Part shown: one piece after another, positions 28,229 through 36,150 of the stretch
How the letters are laid out: each line of letters begins with the position of its first letter
How positions within the stretch are numbered: the stretch's first letter is position 1
Origin: Rhodococcus pseudokoreensis
Lineage (GTDB): Bacteria > Actinomycetota > Actinomycetes > Mycobacteriales > Mycobacteriaceae
DNA: 64,000 nucleotides
NCBI RefSeq assembly: GCF_017068395.1
Contig: NZ_CP070619.1
Span: 2,976,001-3,040,000 of the forward strand
Reading direction: 5' to 3'
The notes under the pieces: model-generated
What the model saw: the letters and a program-made list of their open reading frames with translations, nothing else
Told to the model about the DNA's origin: nothing
The model's database searches: none
Made by a program: the position numbers and the translations under genes

Positions 28229-28711
28229 CTAGGACGATGCCGAATCTCGTAGTCGCTCGAGCAGCGGAGCCATTCGATAGGGGATCGCTTCCCTCATGAT
28301 CACCGAGATGGCGGTGCGTTCGACCCCGGGCACGGCCAGGATCGCTCCCGCGACGCGGTAGAGGTCGTCGGTGTCGCAGGCAACGACCTTGATGAGCAGA
28401 TCGGCATCGCCGGACATCCCCACAGCCTCGACGACCTCGGGGATCAGATGCAGTTCGGCAATCGCTTGCTCGAGCCGGCGCTGATCGACGACTGCGGTAA
28501 CGAAGGCCTGCAGCGGATATCCCAGATCCCGGGCGCTGACACAGCGATCGATCGGCAGGAGCACCTTGTCGGTCTCCCACCGAGAAACCCGGGACTGGAC
28601 GGTGTTGCGTGCCAGATTGAGAAGGGTCGCGAGCTGCACGCCTGTTGCTCGTGGAGTCGCGCACAGCGCCAATAGAATTCGCGCGTCGGTTCGGTCCAGC
28701 TTAATCATCAT
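28229..28711 (-). CDS. Lrp/AsnC-family regulator
   Basis: A 160-residue protein with an N-terminal helix-turn-helix (LDRTDARILLALCATPRATGVQLATLLNLARNTVQSRVSRWE) and a C-terminal RAM-type ligand domain (AVVDQRRLEQAIAEL, then GDADLLIKVVACDTDDLYR). Two adjacent ATGs occur at 28711 and 28708; neither has a strong ribosome site. It lies downstream of the luciferase-like monooxygenase gene, separated from it by a hairpin. It probably responds to an amino acid or related acid and could control the monooxygenase or the MFS genes. That is positional inference. Confidence 0.85.
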   Translation of the reverse strand: MMIKLDRTDARILLALCATPRATGVQLATLLNLARNTVQSRVSRWETDKVLLPIDRCVSARDLGYPLQAFVTAVVDQRRLEQAIAELHLIPEVVEAVGMSGDADLLIKVVACDTDDLYRVAGAILAVPGVERTAISVIMREAIPYRMAPLLERLRDSASS

Positions 28712-28757
28712 TTTGCCCGCTGTGTGCAGTGGTGGTCGGATGTGGCGACAAGTACTA

Positions 28758-28807
28758 CCCACCGCGGCCGCGTTCCCGTGAACGATCGGGAACGCGGCCG
28801 CGGTGGG
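28758..28807. terminator. Long hairpin after the luciferase-like monooxygenase gene
   Basis: CCCACCGCGGCCGCGTTCCCG and its perfect 21-base complement flank an 8-base loop. It lies 79 bases beyond the stop of the minus-strand monooxygenase gene and upstream of the Lrp start, so it separates the two transcripts. Confidence 0.75.
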
Positions 28808-28886
28808 AGTTCGGTCAGGCCTGCTCGTGGCAGTATCTGTTCTTCGTCGGTGGGCGCCGTCGTCCGCAGGGGCCCGTGGGCGACCG

Positions 28887-30236
28887 CTAGACCAACGCCG
28901 GATCACCGGAGGGCACGTCGGGTCGTGCGATGCCCAGGTGACTACGCAAGGTGTTGCCCTCGTACTCGGTGCGGAACAGGTCTCGTTTGCGGAGCTCCGG
29001 GACGACGCCGTCGACAAAGTCGGTCAGGCCGGTCGGGAGGAAGGCCGGCATGATCATGAAGCCGTCCGACGCGCCGGCGGCGTGCCACTCCTGCAGGGAG
29101 TCGGCAACGGTCTCCGGCGTTCCGATCACGATGCGGTGCCCATACGCACTCATCACTTCCTTGTAGAGCTCACGCAGGGTCATGTTGCCCTCACGCGCCA
29201 TGTTGATGATGAGCTCTTGGCGGCTGCGGTACGCGTTGGTCACCGGAATGTTGTCCGGGAGGGGTCCGTCGAGCGGCAGGTTCGTGACATCGAAATCGAG
29301 CAGCTGGGACAGGCGAGCAAGGCCGATCTCGGAGTGAATCAAGTCTTGGAGTTCGCTGTACTTGCGCTTGGCTTCCTCCATGGTTCCGCCGATCACCGGA
29401 TACACGCCCGCGATGACACGGAAACTGTTGGCATCGCGCCCGCGACGCTCGGCGCGTTCACGAAGACCCTTGTTGAATGCGACTGCACCGTCGAGGTTCC
29501 GCTGTGCCGTGAACACCATCTCCGCAACATCGGCCGCCAGGTCGAGACCGTGCTCCGATGACCCCGCTTGAACGATCACAGGATGACCCTGTGGCGACCG
29601 AACGACGTTCAGAGGGCCTGCCACCTTGAAGTGCTTGCCCTCGTGATTGAGACGACGGATTCGCTCGGGATCGAAGTAACGCCCGGATTCCTTGTCCAGG
29701 ACGAAGGCGTCATCGGTCCAACTGTCCCACAGGCCCGCGGTGACCTCACAGAATTCCCGGGCACGCTCGTACCGGTTCTCGTAGGTGACATGCTCGCTGA
29801 GGTTGAAGTTGCGCGCCTCCGCCGGGACATATGAGGTCACGACGTTCCAACCGCATCGGCCACCGCTGAGGTTGTCGATCGAAGCCAGCTTGCGTGCAAT
29901 GTGGTAGGGCTCGTTGTAGGTGGTCGTCTGAGTGGCCACCAGACCGATTTCCTTGGTGGTCACCGCAAGAGCCGACATGAGTGTCAGTGGCTCGAACTGG
30001 TAGACGACCGGATCGCGACTCAAGATCTCGTCGGTCGCGTCCGGCGCGCACAGCTCGTCAGCCAGGAAAGCGAAATCGAACTTGGCACGGCTGGCGTCAT
30101 CAACGATTTGACGCAGTTGTTCGAAGGTGGCGCCGGCATTGGAGATCGCGTCCGGATGGCGCCATCCGGCCACGTGAGCGGTAGTGGGGCTGAGTACGAC
30201 CCCGAGGTGCATTTGCTTGGGCTGGGTGTAGGTCAC
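28887..30236 (-). CDS. FMN-dependent luciferase-like monooxygenase, NtaA/SnaA/DszA family
   Basis: A 449-residue TIM-barrel monooxygenase of the group that uses reduced FMN from a separate reductase. Features include an N-terminal AHVAGWRHPDA block, FDFAFLADELCAP, NLSGGRCGWNVVTSY (family hallmark), and SPQGHPVIVQAGSSEHGLDLAADVAEMVFTAQ. Members oxidise chelators, organosulfur compounds, siderophore-like molecules or, in RcaE, riboflavin itself. The substrate here is unknown. It is divergent from two flavin reductase genes and a RibB-like gene, which would supply or bind its flavin. A candidate operator lies in the shared promoter at 30271-30296. Confidence 0.9.
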   Translation of the reverse strand: MTYTQPKQMHLGVVLSPTTAHVAGWRHPDAISNAGATFEQLRQIVDDASRAKFDFAFLADELCAPDATDEILSRDPVVYQFEPLTLMSALAVTTKEIGLVATQTTTYNEPYHIARKLASIDNLSGGRCGWNVVTSYVPAEARNFNLSEHVTYENRYERAREFCEVTAGLWDSWTDDAFVLDKESGRYFDPERIRRLNHEGKHFKVAGPLNVVRSPQGHPVIVQAGSSEHGLDLAADVAEMVFTAQRNLDGAVAFNKGLRERAERRGRDANSFRVIAGVYPVIGGTMEEAKRKYSELQDLIHSEIGLARLSQLLDFDVTNLPLDGPLPDNIPVTNAYRSRQELIINMAREGNMTLRELYKEVMSAYGHRIVIGTPETVADSLQEWHAAGASDGFMIMPAFLPTGLTDFVDGVVPELRKRDLFRTEYEGNTLRSHLGIARPDVPSGDPALV

Positions 30237-30270
30237 AGTGAGTGCTTTCTATGAGGCCGATCACTTGCGA

Positions 30271-30296
30271 GTTATAGTAACAAATGTTTCAATAAC
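30271..30296. promoter_or_regulatory. AT-rich inverted repeat in the divergent flavin-island promoter
   Basis: GTTAT and ATAAC bracket an inner AACA-AA-TGTT palindrome. The site is 35-60 bases upstream of the monooxygenase start and about 135 bases upstream of the reductase start, so one regulator could control both directions. Which protein binds is unknown. Confidence 0.45.
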
Positions 30297-30430
30297 CCTC
30301 AAGGAGGGACAGCCGACGCCAGAAGGCGCGCTTCCCGCCGGTGCTACCGCTCGACGAGAAGCAGGCAGAAACGGAGAGAGATGATGCGCCTTCTCAACTA
30401 CGAAATCGTGCCGAGATTGGGTATGAACCG

Positions 30431-30931
30431 ATGAAAGTTACTGTTGTAGTGGGGAATCCAAAATCGGGTTCGCGCACGCTCGCTGCTGCAACCGAGCTGG
30501 CCGAACTCCTGGCCGGGAGCAGGCCGAGCACAGTGATCGATCTCGTGAACTTCGGCCCGAAGTTGCTCGATTGGCAGGATCGCTCGGTGTCCGAGGCCGT
30601 CGAGGCGGTCGGCGGCTCGTCGCTTCTGGTGGTCGCCAGTCCCACTTTCAAGGGAACGTACTCCGGGATGTTGAAGCTCTTCCTCGATCGGTTTCCGAAT
30701 GATCAGGGACTGCGGGGTGTTTCTACGGTTCCTCTCATGTTGGGGGCGGCGTCCACGCACGCGATGGCGCCTGACCTGCTGTTGAAGCCCGTGCTGGTGG
30801 AGTTGGGCGCCACCTGCCCCGGCCCAGGTCTCTACGCCCTCGACACCGAATACAACCAAGCCGGCACTCTGACGTCCTACGTGACGCGATGGGGTGCTGC
30901 GATCTGCCGCGCAGCGAAGGAGAATCACTGA
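30431..30931 (+). CDS. NAD(P)H-dependent FMN reductase (SsuE/MsuE-like)
   Basis: A 166-residue flavodoxin-like protein. The phosphate-binding loop is GNPKSGSRT at residues 8-16, followed by LLVVASPTFKGTYSGMLKLFLD (residues ~65-86), the motif of FMN_red proteins that feed two-component monooxygenases. The ATG at 30431 gives the family start (MKVTVVVGNP), though its ribosome site is weak and an upstream in-frame extension is possible. The next gene overlaps it as TGATG. It most likely supplies FMNH2 to the divergent monooxygenase. Confidence 0.85.
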   Translation: MKVTVVVGNPKSGSRTLAAATELAELLAGSRPSTVIDLVNFGPKLLDWQDRSVSEAVEAVGGSSLLVVASPTFKGTYSGMLKLFLDRFPNDQGLRGVSTVPLMLGAASTHAMAPDLLLKPVLVELGATCPGPGLYALDTEYNQAGTLTSYVTRWGAAICRAAKENH

Positions 30932-31422
30932 TGATCACCCTGACCGGAATCGAAGACGCGCAACTGCTTCGGCAGACGTTCGGGTGCTTCCCCAGCGGAG
31001 TCGTGGCGTTGACCGCAGTCATCGACGGCGAACCTGTGGGACTTGCGGCCAGTTCGTTCACCTCCGTCTCGCTGGAGCCACCACTGATCTCCGTGTGTAT
31101 CGCCAGCACATCGACGACATGGCCGCGGTTGCGCCAAGCTCCCCGAATCGGGGTCAGCGTGCTCGGCGAAGGCCATGGTTCGGCATGCCGACAGCTTTCC
31201 TCCAAAACGGGCGATCGTTTCGCCGGTGTCGACCTCGAGGTCACGGATGAAGGCGCCGCCTTCGTCGACGGCGCGACCGCGTTGTTCGACTGCTCCATCG
31301 AAACGGAGATCCCGGCCGGCGACCACGACGTGGTTCTGATGCGTATCCACGCCCTGCATTCCGACACCGATACCTCTCCTCTGGTCTTCCACGGGAGCAA
31401 GTTCCGGACATTGACTGCCTGA
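30931..31422 (+). CDS. Flavin reductase domain protein (HpaC/RutF-like)
   Basis: A 163-residue split-barrel flavin reductase with FGCFPSGVVALTAVIDGEPVGLAASSFTSVSLEPPLISVCI, the usual opening of the Flavin_Reduct family, and SKTGDRFAGVDLE in the middle. It reduces FMN or FAD with NAD(P)H. Its ATG overlaps the upstream FMN reductase stop and follows AAGGAG, so both are co-translated. Two reductases of unrelated fold for one monooxygenase is redundant; one of them may serve another partner or act on bound flavin. Confidence 0.85.
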   Translation: MITLTGIEDAQLLRQTFGCFPSGVVALTAVIDGEPVGLAASSFTSVSLEPPLISVCIASTSTTWPRLRQAPRIGVSVLGEGHGSACRQLSSKTGDRFAGVDLEVTDEGAAFVDGATALFDCSIETEIPAGDHDVVLMRIHALHSDTDTSPLVFHGSKFRTLTA

Positions 31423-31450
31423 AAAGCCCCTGTACAGAGAGGTGGACGCG

Positions 31451-32107
31451 ATGATCGGCTCAGTCGCTCGCTACTACTCCCCCGATACCTCCCGGCACCC
31501 GAGCGAGGCGGCCGCCGAACTCGGACTCCGGCATCTCGCCGAGGGCGGCACAATCCTGCTGTGCAATCGCACGCAGGTTGCCCTCGTGTTCGCGGCACCG
31601 GCTGCAAGTCCAGCTCAGATGGCCTTCGCGATCCGCTACTCGTCCGGGTTCGTGCAAGTCGCCCTCCCGGCCGAGACCTGTGACCGGCTGCTCATCCCCG
31701 AAGCCAGCGCCATGAACGCCGGGATGAGCTCTACTGCAATCGGTCAATGTGTCGCAGTCGACTCTGTCGACCGCATTACCACCGGAATTTCCGCCTTCGA
31801 CCGATCCCAGACGGCGCGTGTGCTCGGGAACCCGGGCTCGTCCCGACACGATCTCGTCCGCCCGGGGCACCTGGTACCCGTCCGTGTATCGCCCCACGTG
31901 TCGGACACCGAGATCCCGAAGCTGGCCCTCGATCTGACCATGCGGGTGGACATGGCCGGTGCTGTGTTCGCCGATCTCGTCAGCGATCATCTCCAGATCC
32001 GTCAGGCAGATGAGGCCGACGCTCAGGTGTTCGCGGCGGAACACCAGCTACCGCTGGTGACCTACGCACGCGGACGGGAAACGTGGGTCACGGATCATCT
32101 GACTTAG
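31451..32107 (+). CDS. RibB-like (DHBP synthase fold) protein lacking the catalytic residues
   Basis: A 218-residue protein that follows the 3,4-dihydroxy-2-butanone-4-phosphate synthase fold: QMAFAIRYSSGFVQVAL (~56-72), ITTGISAFDRSQTARVL (~99-115), DLVRPGHLVPVR (~124-135), and a C-terminal HQLPLVTYARG. The acidic catalytic loop that RibB has near residue 35 (DDEDRENEGD in E. coli) is absent and replaced by LLCNRTQVALVF. The later GHTE motif is replaced by SDTE, and the catalytic Glu before Leu in VLCEL is replaced in VFADL. It therefore should not make the riboflavin precursor. The ATG at 31451 has GAGGTGG upstream; a GTG at 31442 is also in frame. It is the third gene of the flavin operon and may bind flavin or a product. 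Confidence 0.8.
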   Translation: MIGSVARYYSPDTSRHPSEAAAELGLRHLAEGGTILLCNRTQVALVFAAPAASPAQMAFAIRYSSGFVQVALPAETCDRLLIPEASAMNAGMSSTAIGQCVAVDSVDRITTGISAFDRSQTARVLGNPGSSRHDLVRPGHLVPVRVSPHVSDTEIPKLALDLTMRVDMAGAVFADLVSDHLQIRQADEADAQVFAAEHQLPLVTYARGRETWVTDHLT

Positions 32108-32431
32108 CCCGACCGGTTGAACCCAGCCAGCGGAGGCCACTGAAATCGAAGGCTCTGGCGCTGCCGGATCCGGCGATGACGGCCTCGACCTTCTCGGGGC
32201 AGTTCTTCGCTCATGGTCGTTCCGAACCGGGAGTGGAACCGGTTACGACACGAACCCACGACCTGCAGTTCGCGCAACGACCACCCTGGTGGTGGTCCGG
32301 GCTCTGCGCAGACTGCTCAGACGACAGACCAACACTTGTGCAACACCATCAACGGCTGGTTGTGTGACGCCCACTGCGCGACACACAGCATGTGCCCTGC
32401 CGCAACACAATCCCTTTCGAAGGATGTTCCC
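32108..32431. other. 324-base gap between the flavin island and the 2-oxoacid dehydrogenase operon
   Basis: A short inverted repeat (GACCACC and GGTGGTC, 32279-32297) may end the flavin operon or serve as operator for the next one. On the minus strand at 32113-32213 one frame has strongly coding-like third positions (translation includes EKVEAVIAGSGSARAFDF) but no start or complete gene, so it may be a gene remnant. Nothing else is clear. Confidence 0.4.
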
Positions 32432-33517
32432 TTGTTTGACACTGACGAGATAGTTCAGCTGATCACCGAAACCGGTCAGCGGCGCACCCATCCCGACTTC
32501 TCCGCCTGGGTGGAGGACATCGACCTCACCGAGCTGCGCGCACTGTACGAGGACCTGGTCGTGGTGCGACGCATCGACGCGGAGGCGACCGCGCTGCAGC
32601 GTCAGGGCGAACTGGGCCTGTGGGCGCCGCTGCTGGGGCAGGAAGCGGCGCAGGTCGGATCGGCGCGCGCACTCGATCCCGGCGACTTCGTCTTCGCCAG
32701 CTACCGCGAACACGGAGTCGCGTATTGCCGCGACGTCGATCCCACCCACATGCTCCGGTTCTGGCGGGGGTCGACGCACTCGGGCTGGAACCCGTTCGAC
32801 TACAACATGACAACCCCGGCGATCATCGTCGGCGCGCAGGCGCTGCACGCCACCGGGTACGCGCTCGGCATGCAGTTCGACGGCTCGGACGGCGCCGCGA
32901 TCACCTACTTCGGCGACGGCGCGACCAGTCAGGGCGACATCTCCGAGGCCTTCGGATTCGCTGCGAGCTTCAACGCACCGGTGGTGTTCTTCTGCCAGAA
33001 CAACCAGTGGGCGATCTCCGAACCGGTCAGTCTGCAATCGCGGGTGAGCATCGCCGCGCGGGGCCGCGGGTTCGGTGTCCCGAGCGTGCGCGTCGACGGC
33101 AACGACGTCCTCGCCGTGATCGCCGTGACCCGGGCCGCGCTCGAACGGGCACGGGAAGGCAGCGGACCGACGCTGATCGAGGCCGTCACCTACCGGATGG
33201 GCCCGCACACCACCTCCGACGACCCGACCCGGTACCGCCCGGCCGCGCTCGACGAGGAATGGAAACGCAAGGACCCACTCGACCGCATCCGTGCCCTCCT
33301 CGACTCGGCGGGTGCGATCGACGACACGTACCTCGCCGCGGTGCAGCAGCGCGCCGACGACACCGCCGCCGCCTTGCGCCGCGGATGCCTCGAGACCGTC
33401 GAACCCGAGCCGATGTCGTTGTTCGACAACGTCTACGCCGAACCCCATCCCCTCGTCGACGAAGAGCGGCGTCAGTTCGCCGCCTACCTCGACAGTTTCG
33501 AAGGAACCGACGCATGA
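32432..33517 (+). CDS. bkdA: Branched-chain 2-oxoacid dehydrogenase E1 alpha subunit
   Basis: A 361-residue thiamine-diphosphate enzyme subunit. The TPP motif runs from GDGATSQGD (161-169) to the NN pair at 190-191, and the phosphorylation-loop-like YRMGPHTTSDDPTRYR follows. It decarboxylates 2-oxoacids and reductively acylates the E2 lipoyl group. The start is TTG at 32432, preceded by AAGGATG; an ATG at 32390 would add 14 residues. It heads a tight E1a-E1b-E2-small-E3 operon. The pyruvate-type name is also used for this family, but the leucine dehydrogenase fragment downstream favours branched-chain substrates. Confidence 0.9.
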   Translation: MFDTDEIVQLITETGQRRTHPDFSAWVEDIDLTELRALYEDLVVVRRIDAEATALQRQGELGLWAPLLGQEAAQVGSARALDPGDFVFASYREHGVAYCRDVDPTHMLRFWRGSTHSGWNPFDYNMTTPAIIVGAQALHATGYALGMQFDGSDGAAITYFGDGATSQGDISEAFGFAASFNAPVVFFCQNNQWAISEPVSLQSRVSIAARGRGFGVPSVRVDGNDVLAVIAVTRAALERAREGSGPTLIEAVTYRMGPHTTSDDPTRYRPAALDEEWKRKDPLDRIRALLDSAGAIDDTYLAAVQQRADDTAAALRRGCLETVEPEPMSLFDNVYAEPHPLVDEERRQFAAYLDSFEGTDA

Positions 33518-34515
33518 GCACAGCCATCTCCGCGGCCGCCCCGACCACGCTCCCGCTCGGCAAGGCCCTCAACGCCGGCCTGCGCCGCGCCCTCGAGAAC
33601 GACCCGAAGGTCGTGCTCCTGGGCGAGGACATCGGCAAACTCGGCGGTGTCTTCCGCATCACCGACGGACTGCAGAAGGACTTCGGCCCCAATCGCGTCA
33701 TCGACACCCCGCTCGCCGAGTCCGGGATCATCGGCACCGCAGTCGGTCTCGCGATGCGCGGCTACCGACCGGTGTGTGAGATCCAGTTCGACGGGTTCAT
33801 CTACCCCGGCTTCGACCAGATCGTCTCGCAGGTCGCCAAACTCCACTACCGCACCAGCGGCAACGTCAAGATGCCGATCACCATCCGCGTCCCCTACGGC
33901 GGCGGCATCGGCGCCATCGAGCATCACTCCGAGTCCCCCGAGGGGTACTTCGCCGCGACCGCGGGTTTGCGGGTGGTGACCTGCAGCAACGCATCCGACG
34001 CGCAGACGATGATTCAGCAGGCCATCGCGTCGGACGATCCGGTGCTGTTCTTCGAACCCAAGCGGCGCTACTGGGAGAAGGGGCAGATCGACCCGGCCGC
34101 CGAGACGAGTCCGCTGCACCGGGCCCGGGTGGTCGCCCCGGGCACCGACGTCACCGTCGTCGCGTACGGGCCGCTCGTGACGACGGCGCTGCAGGCCGCA
34201 AAAGTCGCTGCGGATGAGGGTCGTTCGGTCGAAGTGATCGATCTGCGGTCCATTTCCCCGCTGGACGTCGACACCGTCGCCGCGTCCGTGCAACGCACCG
34301 GCCGCCTGGTGATCACCCACGAGGCGCCCGTGTTCCTCGGGATCGGCGCCGAGATCGCCGCCCGCATCGGTGAGCGCTGCTTCTATCACCTCGAGGCGCC
34401 GGTCGCCCGCGTCGGCGGGTTCACCGTCCCCTATCCGCCGGCGAAGCTCGAAGAGCACTTCCTGCCGGACGTCGACCGCATCCTCGACGCCGTCGACCGC
34501 ACCTTCACCGCGTAG
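33514..34515 (+). CDS. bkdB: Branched-chain 2-oxoacid dehydrogenase E1 beta subunit
   Basis: A 333-residue transketolase-like beta subunit with LGEDIGKLGGVFRITDGLQ, DTPLAESGIIGTAVGLAMRG, and FDGFIYPGFDQIVSQVAKLHYR, all standard for alpha2beta2 E1 enzymes. It completes the TPP site with the alpha subunit. The ATG overlaps the alpha-subunit stop as ATGA. Length and motifs are complete. Confidence 0.93.
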   Translation: MSTAISAAAPTTLPLGKALNAGLRRALENDPKVVLLGEDIGKLGGVFRITDGLQKDFGPNRVIDTPLAESGIIGTAVGLAMRGYRPVCEIQFDGFIYPGFDQIVSQVAKLHYRTSGNVKMPITIRVPYGGGIGAIEHHSESPEGYFAATAGLRVVTCSNASDAQTMIQQAIASDDPVLFFEPKRRYWEKGQIDPAAETSPLHRARVVAPGTDVTVVAYGPLVTTALQAAKVAADEGRSVEVIDLRSISPLDVDTVAASVQRTGRLVITHEAPVFLGIGAEIAARIGERCFYHLEAPVARVGGFTVPYPPAKLEEHFLPDVDRILDAVDRTFTA

Positions 34516-34531
34516 GACCAGGAGTTCCCCC

Positions 34532-35860
34532 ATGCCCACCATCAAGACATTCCTGCTGCCCGACCTCGGCGAGGGCCTCACCGACGCCGAACTGCTGACC
34601 TGGCAGGTCGCGGTCGGGGACACTGTGACGCTCAACCAGATCATCGCCGAGGTCGAGACCGCGAAGGCCTCCGTGGAGTTGCCCTCGCCCTACGCCGGCA
34701 CGGTCGTCGCGTTGCACGCCGAGGAAGGGAGCACTGTCGACGTCGGCAGCCCCTTCATCGACATCGAAACCGCTGATGAAGCGGGCGGACCCACAGCTGT
34801 GCCTTCCTCCACCAGCAACGGTGAGTCGGGAGAGCCGGGCGGCCGCACCCCCGTTCTTGTCGGTTACGGGGTTGCTGCAGAAGGCACCACGCGCCGGGCT
34901 CGCCGGTCCGCGACGCCGACCCCACAACCAGCCGCCACGACCGCGGCCCTTCCCTCGCGGACACCGCAGTTGCCGACACGGCCGTTGGCAGCGCCACCCG
35001 TCCGCTTCACTGCCAAGCAACACGGCATCGACCTCGCCGATGTCGAGCCGACCGGCGGACAAGGACAGGTGACCCGAGGCGACCTCGAACGGTTCCTGAC
35101 CTCCATCGGCACCGAGCCGGCGGTCACGGAGAGTACCGATCAAACCGCACCACCCAACGCCGAGGAGGAGCGCACTCCGATCAAGGGCGTGCGCAAGCAC
35201 ACTGCCGCGGCGATGGTTCGGAGCGCCTTCACCGCACCGCACGTCACAGAGTTCGTGGACGTCGACGTGACACCGACCATGGATCTGCTCGACGAGCTGC
35301 GAGAGAACAAGTACTTTGCCGGGATTCGGCTGACTCCGCTGGCGTTGGTGGCCAAGGCATTGCTCGTTGCACTGCGTACCAACCCCACATTGAACTCGTC
35401 CTGGGACGAGGAGGCACAGGAGATCGTCACCAAGCGATACGTCAATCTCGGTATCGCCGCAGCGACTCCTCGCGGGCTGATGGTGCCCAACATCAAGAAC
35501 GCACAGGCCCTCGGCCTGCGCGAACTGGCTGTCGCGCTCAAGGAGCTGACCCTCACGGCCAAGGAGGGCAAGACCGGTCCCGCCGACCTCGCCGACGGCA
35601 CCATCACCATCACCAATGTCGGTGTGTTCGGAGTCGATGCCGGAACACCGATCCTCAATCCCGGAGAAGCGGCGATCCTCGCCTTCGGCTCCATCCGCCG
35701 GCGCCCCTGGGAACACCGCGGTGAGATCGCCCTCCGGTCGATCACCACACTCAGCCTGTCCTTCGACCACCGCCTCGTCGACGGCGAGCAAGGATCGAAA
35801 TTCCTCGCCACCATGGCCGACATCCTGTCCGACCCGATGAGCCTGATCGCACTGAGCTGA
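34532..35860 (+). CDS. bkdC: 2-oxoacid dehydrogenase E2 (dihydrolipoamide acyltransferase)
   Basis: A 442-residue protein with one N-terminal lipoyl domain (lipoyl Lys45 in VETAKASVE), a Pro/Thr/Ala-rich linker (~82-150), a peripheral-subunit-binding domain (FTAKQHGIDLADVEPTGGQG, ~155-190), and the catalytic core ending in SFDHRLVDGEQG, whose His and Asp are the acyltransferase residues. It transfers the branched acyl group to CoA. It needs lipoylation, which LipA at 15336-16385 could provide. The ribosome site is CAGGAG. The stop overlaps the small gene that follows. Confidence 0.93.
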   Translation: MPTIKTFLLPDLGEGLTDAELLTWQVAVGDTVTLNQIIAEVETAKASVELPSPYAGTVVALHAEEGSTVDVGSPFIDIETADEAGGPTAVPSSTSNGESGEPGGRTPVLVGYGVAAEGTTRRARRSATPTPQPAATTAALPSRTPQLPTRPLAAPPVRFTAKQHGIDLADVEPTGGQGQVTRGDLERFLTSIGTEPAVTESTDQTAPPNAEEERTPIKGVRKHTAAAMVRSAFTAPHVTEFVDVDVTPTMDLLDELRENKYFAGIRLTPLALVAKALLVALRTNPTLNSSWDEEAQEIVTKRYVNLGIAAATPRGLMVPNIKNAQALGLRELAVALKELTLTAKEGKTGPADLADGTITITNVGVFGVDAGTPILNPGEAAILAFGSIRRRPWEHRGEIALRSITTLSLSFDHRLVDGEQGSKFLATMADILSDPMSLIALS

Positions 35861-36150
35861 TGGCCCTTCGAAACGTCACCGACGAAGAACTCGAGCGCCG
35901 CCCCACCATGGGCTGGCAGATCGCAGAGCGGTACGTGGGAAACCACGTACGTGTGCTGCGAACCGACGGGTGGAACACCGAGCAGTGGGCGTTGATCCGG
36001 ATGGTGGTGCCCTCCATCAGCGGAATCGCCTGGTTGATCGAATACCACAACGGAGACACCGACGTCGTACCGGTGTTCACCAACCGAAACCGGTTCGCCA
36101 TCGTCAACTCGGCGCACACCTCACACCTCCAAGGAGCAGCACGTGACTGA
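35860..36150 (+). CDS. Unknown 96-residue protein between E2 and E3
   Basis: I do not recognise this protein. It begins MALRNVTDEELERRPTMGWQ and is soluble, with a compact central part (YVGNHVRVLRTDGWNTEQWA, then IAWLIEYHNGDTDVVPVF) that looks like a small beta-rich fold with conserved-looking Trp and aromatic residues. It is embedded in the operon: its ATG overlaps the E2 stop (TGATG) and its end overlaps the E3 start by eight bases. Such coupling argues for a real gene that works with the dehydrogenase complex. A regulatory or assembly role is a guess. Confidence 0.75.
   Translation: MALRNVTDEELERRPTMGWQIAERYVGNHVRVLRTDGWNTEQWALIRMVVPSISGIAWLIEYHNGDTDVVPVFTNRNRFAIVNSAHTSHLQGAARD

Noticed and set aside
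30300..30360. Possible FMN riboswitch before the flavin reductase operon
   Set aside because: The segment CTTCCCGCCGGTGC recalls the RFN element's ACCGGCGGT, but the conserved AGGG...GAAATTCCC framework and the remaining helices are absent.
32113..32213. Remnant of a gene on the minus strand (EKVEAVIAGSGSARAFDF)
   Set aside because: Third positions look coding, but the stretch is too short and unassigned to call a pseudogene or transposase remnant.
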